64,000 bases of DNA from Actinostola sp. cb2023. Lineage: Eukaryota > Cnidaria > Anthozoa > Actiniaria > Actinostolidae. Of this stretch, positions 1-10,618 are shown in pieces (position 1 is the stretch's first letter; each line of letters starts with the position of its first letter). The notes beneath the pieces are model-generated. The model was not told the DNA's origin. It worked only from the letters and a program-made list of their open reading frames with translations, and did no database searches. The translations under genes and the position numbers were made by a program. The DNA lies in the NCBI GenBank assembly GCA_033675265.1, contig JAUJYZ010001198.1, forward strand, positions 168,501 to 232,500. The letters are read 5' to 3'.

Positions 1-1267
1 ATACCCTATTATAGTCTTAGAAACGTGGTGAGATTTGTTTGTGAAAATATTTATTTAAACGCCAAAAAATTATAAAAATCCGTGACGACCCCGCGTACCT
101 TGAAAACACACGAAAAAATCGCGAGTCATACCTCTTCGTAAACTTCGCTATTTCTGCTTCGCATCAGACTAAAGTCCTATTTTGACCTTGTAAAGTCGTA
201 GTCGAAGTGTTTATGAGTATTTTGAATCCAATTATAAACCTGTGGCTTAATTGTAAAGGTCACGGCGAGTCGCTGAAAATCTCTAAATTTGGCCTCCTCA
301 AAATTATTGTTTTGGAGCAGTTTTTCAAAATAAAGTTTCCCCTCCCGGTATAATTATATTTTACTTGAAATTTAGATTTTTTGAAAGTAGAAATACTACT
401 GTAAAAGGGGGTATGAAAATCATCTTGGGGCTTTTTATCAGCGTTGAAAAATAAATATCTTAAAATGACACTAATCCCAACATTTAGCTGTCAACAACTA
501 CTCACAGTCGGCACATACTTTGTACCAAATGACCGAAAACTTGGCGATTTCTTCTATTTTCTTTGGTATTCAGTTCTAAACAACAGTTGTAGCGTCGTAT
601 TTAGCTGACCTGAAATATCAGGGTCCATAAATGTCAGAAATATATCAGTGAGTCTAACCTTATTGTTGACGTGCGTGTCAACAAGATTAGTTAACTTAGA
701 TTACCTAACTAATCAACTTGCAGCTATCGAAAACGACTCATGAATATAATTATTTTGTATTTGAGCTTTTTAAGCGTTGGTTGTGATCCCCTTCTGAAGA
801 AATGTGTAAAAATAATAATGTAAAAAGACATCGACATTTTGTGTATATCAGTCTTGGGTTGAGAAAGCTAATTTATGCAAATAGTGCCGGGAGAATTAAA
901 TATGAATGGCAGATAATATCTGTACAAAAACAAACCATTCTGTAGGTTCAATTCCATAATTTTCTCAAGGAAAAGGACTAGAGTTCTTCATAGTTTTGAT
1001 AGTGGATCAGCGCTTTACCGTGGTATAGTAAATGGAACTGGTCATTTGTTCCTTTCAAAAGCTGGTTGGAGGCGTTAATAATGCGCCTCCGAGAAAGACG
1101 TTTCGGAACACACTCGCAGTGTTGCAATCAATGACTCAGAAGTAGAGCTCACTGAGAACATATTGCAAACATTTCCTTGATAAGTTTAGATATACCACCT
1201 CTATGGTATGTTGTTCAACCTCTGTTAAGGTCCAACCCTCTGTATAAACGGCCTACATTTCATCAGT

Positions 1268-2490
1268 GTTATTGAAACCTGTCTACAACGATCACCTCTG
1301 CACAACGTCCACCTCTGTACAATATGGCCACCCGGCTCTACACGTCCACTTCTGCACAATGGCCACCTCTGCACAACGGCCATCTCTACATAACAGCCAC
1401 CTCTACACAACGGCCACCCCTACACAACGGCCAATACTACACAACGGCCGCCTCTACACAACGGCCACGTCTACACAACGGCCACCTCTACACAACGGCC
1501 ACCTCTACACAACGGCCACCTCTACACAACGGCCACCTCTACACAACGCCCACCTCTGCACAACGCCCACTTCCGCACAACGACCACCTCTACACAACGA
1601 CCACCCGTCCACCAGTGCACAACGCCCACTTCTGCACAACGACCACCCGTCCACCAGTGCACAACGCCCATTTCTGCACAACGGCCACCTCTTCACAACG
1701 GCCACCTCTGCACAACGCCAACTATGCACAACGGCCGCCTCTATACAGTGACCATCCGTACGCCCACCAGTGCACAACGGCCACCTCTGCACAACGGCCA
1801 CCTCTTCACAACGGCCACCTCTGCACAACGCCAACTATGCACAACGGCCGCCTCTATACAGTGACCATCCGTACGCCCACCAGTGCACAACGCCCACCAG
1901 TGCACAACGCCCACTTCTGCACAACGACCTTTTCTACACAACGACCATCTCTACACAACGGCCACCTGAGCCAACCTCTGCACATCGGCCTCCCGTCTGA
2001 CTCTGCACAACGGCCAGCTCTACACAACGACCGACTTAACGACCATCTCTACACAACCGCCACCTCTACATATCGGCCACTTCGCCACCTCTACACATGG
2101 GCCACCTCTACACAATGGCCACCTCTGCGCAACGGCCACCCTTCCAGCAGTGCACAACAGCCACCTCTAGACAACGCCCACTTCTGCACAAGGCCAGGCC
2201 CACTTCTGCACATAGACCACCTCTACACAACAGCCACCTCTGTACTACGGCCACCCGTCCACCAGTGCACTACGCCCACTTCTGCACAATGCCCATTTCT
2301 GCACAAGGGACCATCTCTACACAACAGCCACATCTACACATGGGCCACCTCTACACAACGGCCACCTCTGCACAACGGCCTCCCGTCTGACTCTGCACAA
2401 CGGCCACCTCTGCACAACGGCCACCCGTCCACCAGTGCACAACGCCCACTTCTGCACAACGACCATCTCTACACAACCGCCTCCTCATAT
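1268..2490. repeat. 17-bp minisatellite inside the foldback element, block 1
   Basis: The core unit is ACCTCTACACAACGGCC, repeated in tandem with variants (CTGCACAACG, CCGTCCACCAGTGC). A higher-order copy is visible: 1678-1765 reappears 120 bp later at 1798-1885. Open frames across this block exist only because the unit lacks stop codons in several frames; the translations are Thr/His/Pro repeats and are not genes. Confidence 0.95.
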
Positions 2491-3370
2491 CAAACTTATG
2501 TTATACAAAAGGTCATTGTTTCACATATGCAGATGAGGCGAGTCTTGTTTAGGCGAAAAACAGCATGATTTTGATACATTTTTGCTTTTTACTGCATTGT
2601 TAAAATACAAATCAAAAACCTACCAACGGAATATAAAAGACGAATATGTAAGGAATGAATAAGCTGGCAATTCAAGCACAAATAAAGAGGTTTGAAGGTG
2701 GCATTTTCCGTTTCTTCAAAGTCAATCGAACTGAAATCTCTGAAGAGATATAGGAGAGCGTGACATACGCTGCACACAAAATCCCTCTGAATTCTTTGGG
2801 AATTGTGTCAATCAAAAACCTACCGCCGGATTCTAATGCTCTGTAATTGTACGCGCATTTTGATATAAAATACATGTATATAAACTTAATTAAGCGGTGG
2901 CAAAATGAAATCTAAAACTCTTTGTTTGGTAATTGTGAACATCATATTGGTGCTCTGTATCGCGGTCTGTCATGTAGAAGCTACATAGGCCGGCGAATTC
3001 GCAAATAAATTATGGCTCGGAAAGGACGTTTTTTGAAGGCAATTTCCAATATTTACACGCACGAGATCAATAAGTTAGTTCGAATTTGTGATATATTTTC
3101 CCGTTGAGGAAACATATGCAGCTTTTCCATCCTCTCTTATATTTTAGCTACCTGATTTACACATTGTCAAAGGAAAAATATGAATTCAGAAATGATAAAC
3201 CAGTCACGTACGAATCTGCTTTATTTAGCGGTCATAGTGAACAAATTGCTGGATCAATCGGGCCTCACGTGCATTAGTAAACAAAGCATAAACAAAACGT
3301 TGTCCGCGTGATACTGGATCCCAACAGGAGCAAATGTTCAATGATGCAGGACATAAGTTTGATATGTACA
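2491..3370. other. AT-rich spacer between the two minisatellite blocks
   Basis: No gene is recognisable here. A short direct repeat (ATCAAAAACCTACC, near 2610 and 2811) is the only obvious internal structure. Confidence 0.5.
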
Positions 3371-4115
3371 CAATGACCACATCTACACAACGGCCACCTG
3401 AGCCCACCTCTGCACAACGACCTCCTGTCTGACTCGCCCGACTCTGACGGCCTCCCGTCTAGACAACGTCCACTTCTTCACAAGGCCAGGCCTTTCTGCA
3501 CATAGACCTGCTCCTCTACACAACGGCCACCTCTGTACTACGGCCACCTGTCCAACAGTGCACAACGGCCACCTCTACAGAACGCCCACCTCTGCACAAC
3601 AGCCACATCTACACATGGGCCACCTCTACACAACGGCCACCTCTGCACAACGGCCTCCCGTCTGACTCTGCACAACGGCCACCTCTACATAACGACCGAC
3701 TTCTGTAGAACGCCAACTCTACACAACCGCCACCTCTACACAACGGTCACTTCTACACAACGGCCACCTCTGCACAACGGCCACCCGTCCACCAGTGCAC
3801 AACGCCCACTTCTGCACAACGACCATCTCTACACAACCGCCTCCTCTACACAATGACCACATCTACACAACGACCACCTGAGCCCACCTCTGCACAACGA
3901 CCTCCTGTCTGACTCGCCCGACTCTGACGGCCTCCCGTCTAGACAACGTCCACTTCTTCACAAGGCCAGGCCTTTCTGCACATAGACCTGCTCCTCTACA
4001 CAACGGCCACCTCTGTACTACGGCCACCTGTCCAACAGTGCACAACGGCCACCTCTACAGAACGCCCACCTCTACACAATGGCCACCTCTACACAACGGC
4101 CACCTCTACACAATA
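3371..4115. repeat. 17-bp minisatellite inside the foldback element, block 2
   Basis: Same unit as the block at 1268-2490. A roughly 200-bp segment beginning near 3376 is repeated almost identically 480 bp downstream from about 3853, so this block also has a higher-order duplication. Confidence 0.93.
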
Positions 4116-4386
4116 TTAAAAATATAGGCTGTTACAGAGAGGTGGACGTAGCCAATTCCCAAAGAGGAGCGACGAGCTGCACAGATGTAGCCTCCACCGC
4201 AGACTCTTTGGCGGACGGAAAGAACACCTAAAAAGCGTCTGCGGGGGAGGCTAGGACAGATGCTTCACGTCGAAATATCACGCGGGAATGTGAATACTGA
4301 AGCACGTGCTAAAAATGAACTCGACTTCTGAGCCATTGATTGTAACACTAGTGTGTTCCGAAACGTCTTTCTCGGAGGCGCATTAT

Positions 4387-5114
4387 TAAAGTGCTTGTGA
4401 AGCTTATTTTTTTATTTTGAAAATCGATTACATATGAAGTGAATAGTGGGATGTTTCAGTGTTTTGTGATTTGAGCTTCGCATTTGCGAGTTAAGGTGCG
4501 GACACACGGTGCAATATTGCGCGCAACATTGCACACAATTTTGTTGCAGCGTGTGTCCACGCATGAAACTGATTGCTCGCAATTGACTAGCGCGCGCTAA
4601 TACGACGTAATTTGTTGCTCGCAATGTTGCAGAAGTAGGATTCGATTCTACTTCTGCAACATTGCGCGCAACATGTTGCAGAGGTTGACACACGCTGCAA
4701 CAATACGTGTTGCGTGCAATGTTGCGCGCAATGTTGCACCGTGTGTCCGGCCCTTTATAAAGGTTTGAAACGTGATATGCTAATTCGTGACGTCAAATAA
4801 GGCTTAATTTATTATACTAAAGCGCCCTTGTGCAAATCATTGACATTTTTTATTCTGGAAAAAAAGTTTTCTACAACTTATATAAATGATGTTCAACTTT
4901 TTTTCTATTTCAGAAAATAATGCTACTTGAAAAAATATAAATGAGTTACAGCAAATGCCTCCTTTGACGTCACCGAATTAGCATATCACGATTTCAAACC
5001 TTTATAACTCGCAAATGGGAAGTTCAAATCACAAAGTACTGAAACATCCCACTATTCGCTTCATATGTAATCGATTTTCAAAATAAAAAAATAAGCTTCA
5101 TAAACACTTTAACG
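4387..5114. mobile_element. Palindromic MITE inserted in the right arm of the foldback element
   Basis: The ends are inverted copies (AAGTGCTTGTGAAGC at the left, its complement at the right), followed by long complementary stretches around CGATTACATATGAAG. The left arm of the host element, near 1073-1090, preserves the uninterrupted sequence GCATTATTAACGCC in reverse complement, so the insertion point is known. The flanks fit a TTAA or TA target duplication. A related copy without the inner insertion lies at about 54424-54766. Confidence 0.85.
4494..4754. mobile_element. Harbinger-like MITE nested inside the MITE
   Basis: The terminal inverted repeats begin AGGTGCGGACACACGG and AGGGCCGGACACACGG. 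TTA is present on both sides (4491-4493 and 4755-4757), a 3-bp duplication of the TWA type typical of PIF/Harbinger elements. Removing the element and one TTA restores GCGAGTTATAAAGG, which is what the palindromic partner strand of the host MITE predicts. The superfamily assignment rests on terminus and duplication only, since no transposase is present. Confidence 0.82.
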
Positions 5115-6078
5115 CCTTCAACCAGTTTTTGAAAGGAACAAATGACCAGTTCCATTTACTATACCACGGCAAAGCGCTGATCCACTATCAAAACTATGAA
5201 GAACTCTAGTCCTTTTTCTTGAGAAAATTATGGAATTGAACCTACAGAATGGTTTGTTTTTGTACAGATATTATCTGCCAATCATATTTAATTCTCCCGG
5301 CACTATTTGCATAAATTAGCTTTCTCAACCCAAGACTGATATACACAAAATGTCGATGTCTTTTTACATTATCATTTTTACACATTTCTTCAGAAGGGGA
5401 TCACAACCAACGCTTAAAAAGCTCAAATACAAAATAATTATATTCATGAGTCGTTTTAATTTCGATAGCTGCAAGTTGATTAGTTAGGTAATCTAAGTTA
5501 ACTAATCTTGTTGACACGCACGTCAACAATAAGGTTAGACTCACTCATATATTTATGACATTTATGGACCCTGATATTTCAGGTCAGCTAAATACGACGT
5601 TACAACTGTTGTTTAGAACTGAATACCAAAGAAAATAGAAGAAATCGCCAAGTTTTCGGTCATTTGGTACAAAGTATGTGCCGACTGTGAGTAGTTGTTG
5701 ACAGCTAAATGTTGGGATTAGTGTCATTTTAAGATATTTATTTTTCAACGCTGATAAAAAGCCCCAAGATGATTTTCATATCCCCTATTACAGTAGCATT
5801 TCTACTTTCAAAAAATCTAAATTTCAAGTAAAATATTATTATATCGGGAGGGGAAACTTTATTTTGAAAAACTGCGAAGCAGAAATAGCGAAGTTTACGA
5901 GGAGGTATGACTCGCGATTTTTTCCGTGTGTTTTCAAGGTACGCGGGGTCGTCACGGATTTGTATAATTTTTTGGCGTTTAAATAAATATTTTCACAAAC
6001 AAATCCCACCACGTTTCTAAGAATATAATAGGGTATTTTTGGACAAAATATGAAAGGTTTTAATTTTTCGTCATGTGC

Positions 6079-6420
6079 CACCTTTTGCTCGGTCTGAGTG
6101 GACATTCCCTCTTAAGCGCCCCCACTCAAATAAGCGCCTCCCCTCTATTAAGCGCCCCCCTTTGGAGCAGTTTTGTACTAAGCGCCCCTCTCTAATAAGC
6201 GCCCCCTCTAATAAGCGCCCCCTGCTAATAAGCGAGGAAGTTGTCATTGAGATCTGAAATATCATACCATTGTGTTACATTTCATATTGGCTTCGTTTCT
6301 CCGTACTAAGTTGATAATAAAGTTTACGAAATACGGTAAGAGAATCTGAGTGTTTGGTTTAGGAAATTAAATAAGCGCCCCTCTCTTTTAAGCGGCGCCC
6401 CTCTTCTAATAAGCAATCCC
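6079..6420. repeat. Degenerate AATAAGCGCCCC repeat clusters
   Basis: Short irregular repeats of the form TAATAAGCGCCCCTCTC occur at 6110-6240 and again at 6370-6420, separated by single-copy sequence. They resemble in style the subterminal repeats of the CAGT-ended elements at 29.5, 40.1 and 61.3 kb, but no CAGT terminus was found here. Confidence 0.6.
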
Positions 6421-6473
6421 CTAAGACCCCCAAAATTTAATAGAAGATTTACGGTATTGGCTTCCTCTCGATT

Positions 6474-7625
6474 TGAGCCAATCACAAATAGAGACAGTTC
6501 GTCTTGTCCAATCATATTCCTGTGTTAGTTTCCATTGAACCAATCACAGAGAGAGACAGTTCGTCTTGTCCAATCATATTCCTGTGTTAGTTTTCATTGA
6601 ACCAATCATAGAGAGAGACAGTTCGTCTTGTCCAATCATATTCCTGTGTTAGTTTCCATTGAACCAATCACAGAGAGAGACAGTTCGTCTTGTCCAATCA
6701 TATTCCTGTGTTACTTTCCATTGAACCAATCACAAATAGAGACAGTTCGTCTTGTCCAATCATATTCCTGTGTTAGTTTCCATTGAACCAATCACAGAGA
6801 GAGACAGTTCATCTTGTCCAATCATATTCCTGTGTTAGTTTCCATTGAACCAATCACAGAGAGAGAGACAGTTCGTCTTGTCCAATCATATTCCTGTGTT
6901 AGTTTTCATTGAACCAATCACAAATAGAGACAGTTCGTCTTGTCCAATCATATTCCTGTGTTAGTTTTCATTGAACCAATCACAAATAGAGACAGTTCAT
7001 CTTGTCCAATCATATTCCTGTGTTAGTTTTCATTGAACCAATCACAAATAGAGACAGTTCGTCTTGTCCAATCATATTCCTGTGTTAGTTTTCATTGAAC
7101 CAATCACAAATAGAGACAGTTCATCTTGTCCAATCATATTCCTGTGTTAGTTTCCATTGAACCAATCACAGAGAGAGACAGTTCGTCTTGTCCAATCATA
7201 TTCCTGTGTTAGTTTTCATTTTTCATTGAACCAATCACAAATAGAGACAGTTCGTCTTGTCCAATCATATTCCTGTGTTAGTTTCCATTGAACCAATCAC
7301 AGAGAGAGAGACAGTTCGTCTTGTCCAATCATCATATTCCTGTGTTAGTTTTCATTGAACCAATCACAAATAGAGACAGTTCGTCTTGTCCAATCATATT
7401 CCTGTGTTAGTTTTCATTGAACCAATCACAAATAGAGACAGTTCATCTTGTCCAATCATATTCCTGTGTTAGTTTTCATTGAACCAATCACAAATAGAGA
7501 CAGTTCGTCTTGTCCAATCATATTCCTGTGTTAGTTTTCATTGAACCAATCACAAATAGAGACAGTTCATCTTGTCCAATCATATTCCTGTGTTAGTTTT
7601 CATTGAACCAATCACAGAGAGAGAT
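6474..7625. repeat. 62-bp minisatellite with two CCAAT boxes per unit, about 18 copies
   Basis: The unit contains CCAATCACAAATAGAGACAG and CCAATCATATTCCTGTG separated by TTCGTCTTGT. Copies differ mainly at two sites: CAAATAGAG versus GAGAGAG, and GTTCGTC versus GTTCATC. One unit has a duplicated TTTTCAT and another a duplicated ATC. There is no long conserved reading frame. The regular repeat without variable spacers excludes a CRISPR array. Confidence 0.93.
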
Positions 7626-9925
7626 ATATGACCAAGCATAAGCTATATAGTACAAGCACAAGCATTAGTGCTTTTTTCATTTTCTTCTGATTGCATTTCT
7701 ATGCCTGCGTCAAGCCTGTTTTCATACGGTTAACACGACAAGCGATTTGGGCACAGCACTCTTACATTTGGACTACAAAAATTGCACCTTAATATAATAT
7801 GAGTGACTAGATGGAGCAATGGTCTAATAGGGTTTATCTGAAGTTATGGCTTAGGGGCCGGATATCCTCTCCCTCACTGGCCTTTTGGCTATGACCTAGT
7901 TTTATGTAGCACCAGGATAGCGCGGGCGGGGCCGAAATCTTCACCCTTTACGTAAGTCGATTCGATGTCTCAGCTTCTTAGAATGTCTCGGTAGAATCGT
8001 CCCATTATTCCTTTTTCTTTTTTCGAATTTTCTTTTTCGTCTTTCCTTTGATACGGGAGGGGTGGGACCGTGACCAAAACCGAGGAGCCAAAGGTCTGGA
8101 GTTCGAGTCCGCACAGCCGTCGATCTTTTGCTTTTCTGTTTTTTTGTTCCTTCTGTTTTAGCTCGTTTCATTTTCTCTTTTTTTTCTTGTCCTTTCCTTT
8201 TAGTTTTATTGTTTTCATTTTTATCGTATTTGTTTGTGAGGTATTTTGAAACAAGACGCTCAATGAGCGTACACTCGGGCTTATGAAAAGGACAATGTCA
8301 GTTGCGTGAGGAGAGACCTGACAATGACTGACAGTTGCGTGACGAGGGAGACTATATGTCTGCCAGATGAAGGGCTATGTACGATCTCGATTTACGAACA
8401 TTTACCTTGCTCGCCTTAAATGCTTTGATGTAGTTTTGAAGTAAGATTTTTACGATTCCTTTTCCTTCTGAATTTTTCAAACGTGGAATAAAATAAACAT
8501 CCATCATGAGTTAGAACTTCGTATTTTTAAACATCCAGTTGATTCAGTATGATGTGACAAAGCTCGACCAATCTGCTGTCTCTGCCTATACATTAAAAAA
8601 TCTTGTTCGATTTATCTCGAAATCAGAAAGGAATTATCGATTAAAAATCAAAAGCTGCTTCTGTTAGATTTAAGATGTGACCTCAAGTGACCTCAAATAC
8701 GTTTAAATACGTATGACAGCGTACTTTCAAGAGTCGGAGATCTTTATCTGTGAGTCACCGACCGAAATAGTCTCCCTTGTCACTGAGCGTCTTCTTCTGC
8801 AATAGATCCCTAAAATCTAAGGACGTTTTTGATTTCGATTGTATTTTTGCCGTTCACTGACCTGTTTTGAGCGTGGAAATTCTGTTTTAAATAGCCTACG
8901 CGGCAGTTCTATATAAAATTAGGTCGCGTAATAGATGTATGATCACACAATGATCACACAACTGTAATCATAATGAATTTTTCAAACGTGGAATAAAATA
9001 AACATCCATCGTGAGTTACTGAAAATAACTCGACTGGTTCGATTGTTTGCATGACTTCTGTACATATAGCTTTCCGTATTAGATGTAGTTACATCGCTGG
9101 TCGTGAGTTCAATTATAAATATTCAAGGACATAACTGTACACGTACTATTATAATTAGCAACAAAAGGCCTAATCTGGGGTCCAATGTCGCCTAATAACA
9201 AACATGACATAGCGAACTAGAATCCTGACCTTTCGATAGCTTCAAGATTTACAGCTGCTTTCAAAACTAAGATTCAAATCTACTTCGAGTCCTGTGTGTC
9301 GTTTGTCTTCCCTTATCTGCTTCAGGAGTAATCTTGAAACTCGATACGATCAAATACTTCGCATTCTATGACCATGAAAAAAATAAAAAGAATTTGTATT
9401 TTATAACTCGGGCTTCCTTCGGAAGGGCCCGAGTAATAAGAAAGTTTTCGGATTTTGACAAGGCAAAGCACAGGAACCCCAATAATATATCTATACAGCC
9501 ATCGCTTATACTGAAAAGGGCCGTTTATAATGTATTTCCTCAAGAAAGTTTAGATACCCCTTGTATTAGTAGTAGATTTAGCATTACTTGAATCTTAATT
9601 TTTGTAAATCTTTCCGGCTTTCAACACATTACTTGAACACATGTTTATAGAATTGTCCTGTATACTCACGTTTTTGTGGCGTTACTAGTACTGAGTCCAT
9701 CTTGAACTTTGCCAGTTTTGGACAGACTGTATTCTGTATCAAAAGTGTTTCAGTCTAGCTATGTAACAAACTATAGAACAAATGCTTAAAGTTAAAGTCA
9801 GTCGGTCACTCAGAGGGTTCTCGAGGACGGAATGGACAACGAAAACGTCAGAGAAACAATCGCTAATTACACAATTCAATAACTGACATATAACTTCTTG
9901 TTGGAATGTATGAAATGAGGAGCTT
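7626..9925. other. Gene-free region
   Basis: No convincing coding sequence. A stretch of about 46 bp (TTTTTCAAACGTGGAATAAA and following bases) occurs at both 8469-8515 and 8973-9020, a dispersed direct duplication. A tRNA B-box-like string (GAGTTCGAGTCCG, near 8098) lacks a matching tRNA fold. Confidence 0.5.
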
Positions 9926-10166
9926 CAAGCCGCATCTACACGAACAAGTCTTCCTTGACAAGGTAAAATTGGCGATATGTTTTTGTCGTCTACACGAGCA
10001 AGTCTTCCTTGACAAGGAAAAATTGACAATTTTTTGTCATCTACACGAGCAAGTTTTCCTTGACAAGGAAAAATTGGCGATGTTGTTGTCGTCTACACGA
10101 GCAAGTCTTCCTTGTCAAGGAAAACTTGTCAAGGAAAATTTGCTCGTGTAGATTCAATCGGCTTCA
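9926..10166. mobile_element. MITE with internal 53-bp repeats, GCCG..ATCTACACGA termini
   Basis: The left end, AGCCGCATCTACACGAAC, and the inverted right end, ..CGTGTAGATTCAATCGGCT, bracket about four ~53-bp copies of CTACACGAGCAAGTCTTCC plus AAGGAAAAATTGGCGAT. A second, shorter member lies at 45800-45985. The open frame through it follows from the repeat period. Confidence 0.75.
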
Positions 10167-10432
10167 GTGTTTTGACGTCAGTCAACAGTCAGCAAACAGA
10201 AGTTGTCATTCATGAAAGGGGGCGCAGACTTTTTAGCAGTAGTTTTTAGCATTTTTATAGTTTTACATATTTTTGTATATTATATGTATATCATATATAT
10301 TTCTTTTCTTTTTGAGTTTTGTTAGGGCCACAAGTTTATCAGTTTACTTCTATACTGTCACGTATCACCCTCTTTAAATAAAGTCTTACTTAAAAATTAA
10401 TTCGGTGTTGCCTGTCAGCTTGTGCACTGCTA

Positions 10433-10503
10433 GCCTGCTAGCCGCTTTTTTACGCTTTTCCCCTGTGGCGAGCGTAAAAAAGCGGCTGTAGGCTAGTGCA
10501 CTG
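10433..10503. mobile_element. Short hairpin element upstream of RDM1
   Basis: A near-perfect inverted repeat: GCTAGCCGCTTTTTTACGCT pairs with AGCGTAAAAAAGCGGCTGTA across a 16-bp loop. It belongs by terminus to the CTAGCC hairpin class seen at 28.2 and 29.9 kb. It lies about 115 bp before the RDM1 start codon, so it may be in the promoter or 5' UTR. Confidence 0.7.
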
Positions 10504-10618
10504 CCTTCCAAAACAAGCGGGAAAATAAATTTCACTAGGCGTTCCTTCAAATGATCGAGAGGTCTTGGAATCTAACAAACCGCTGACCAACCGCGGGAAA
10601 ATCAAAACAGAAAACAAA

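Larger units (their letters stand above)
1..6037. mobile_element. Large composite inverted-repeat (foldback) element
   Basis: The first ~1.16 kb reappears as its reverse complement at 5115-6037 and, interrupted, at 4311-4386. The left arm has an extra segment at roughly 167-321 that the right arm lacks, so the shared arm is about 0.95 kb. Between the arms lie two blocks of a 17-bp minisatellite, 0.9 kb of unrelated AT-rich sequence and a nested MITE. No transposase-like reading frame is visible, so this looks like a non-autonomous foldback element. The left arm starts at base 1, so the true end and target duplication may lie outside the window. Confidence 0.85.

Noticed and set aside
1266..2568. 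Long Thr/His/Pro-rich frames
   Set aside because: Low-complexity translation of the 17-bp minisatellite in several frames; no unique sequence or start context.
6474..7625. Possible CRISPR-like array
   Set aside because: Repeats are directly adjacent 62-bp units with no variable spacers, in an animal genome.
7805..8130. tRNA or tRNA-derived SINE
   Set aside because: A B-box-like GTTCGAGTCC and a weak A-box-like string are more than 250 bp apart, and no cloverleaf or anticodon arm could be built.
9334..9591. 85-codon frame upstream of RDM1
   Set aside because: No recognisable similarity, opposite-strand frame of similar length, and only a small hairpin around CTCGGGC..GCCCGAG; treated as chance.
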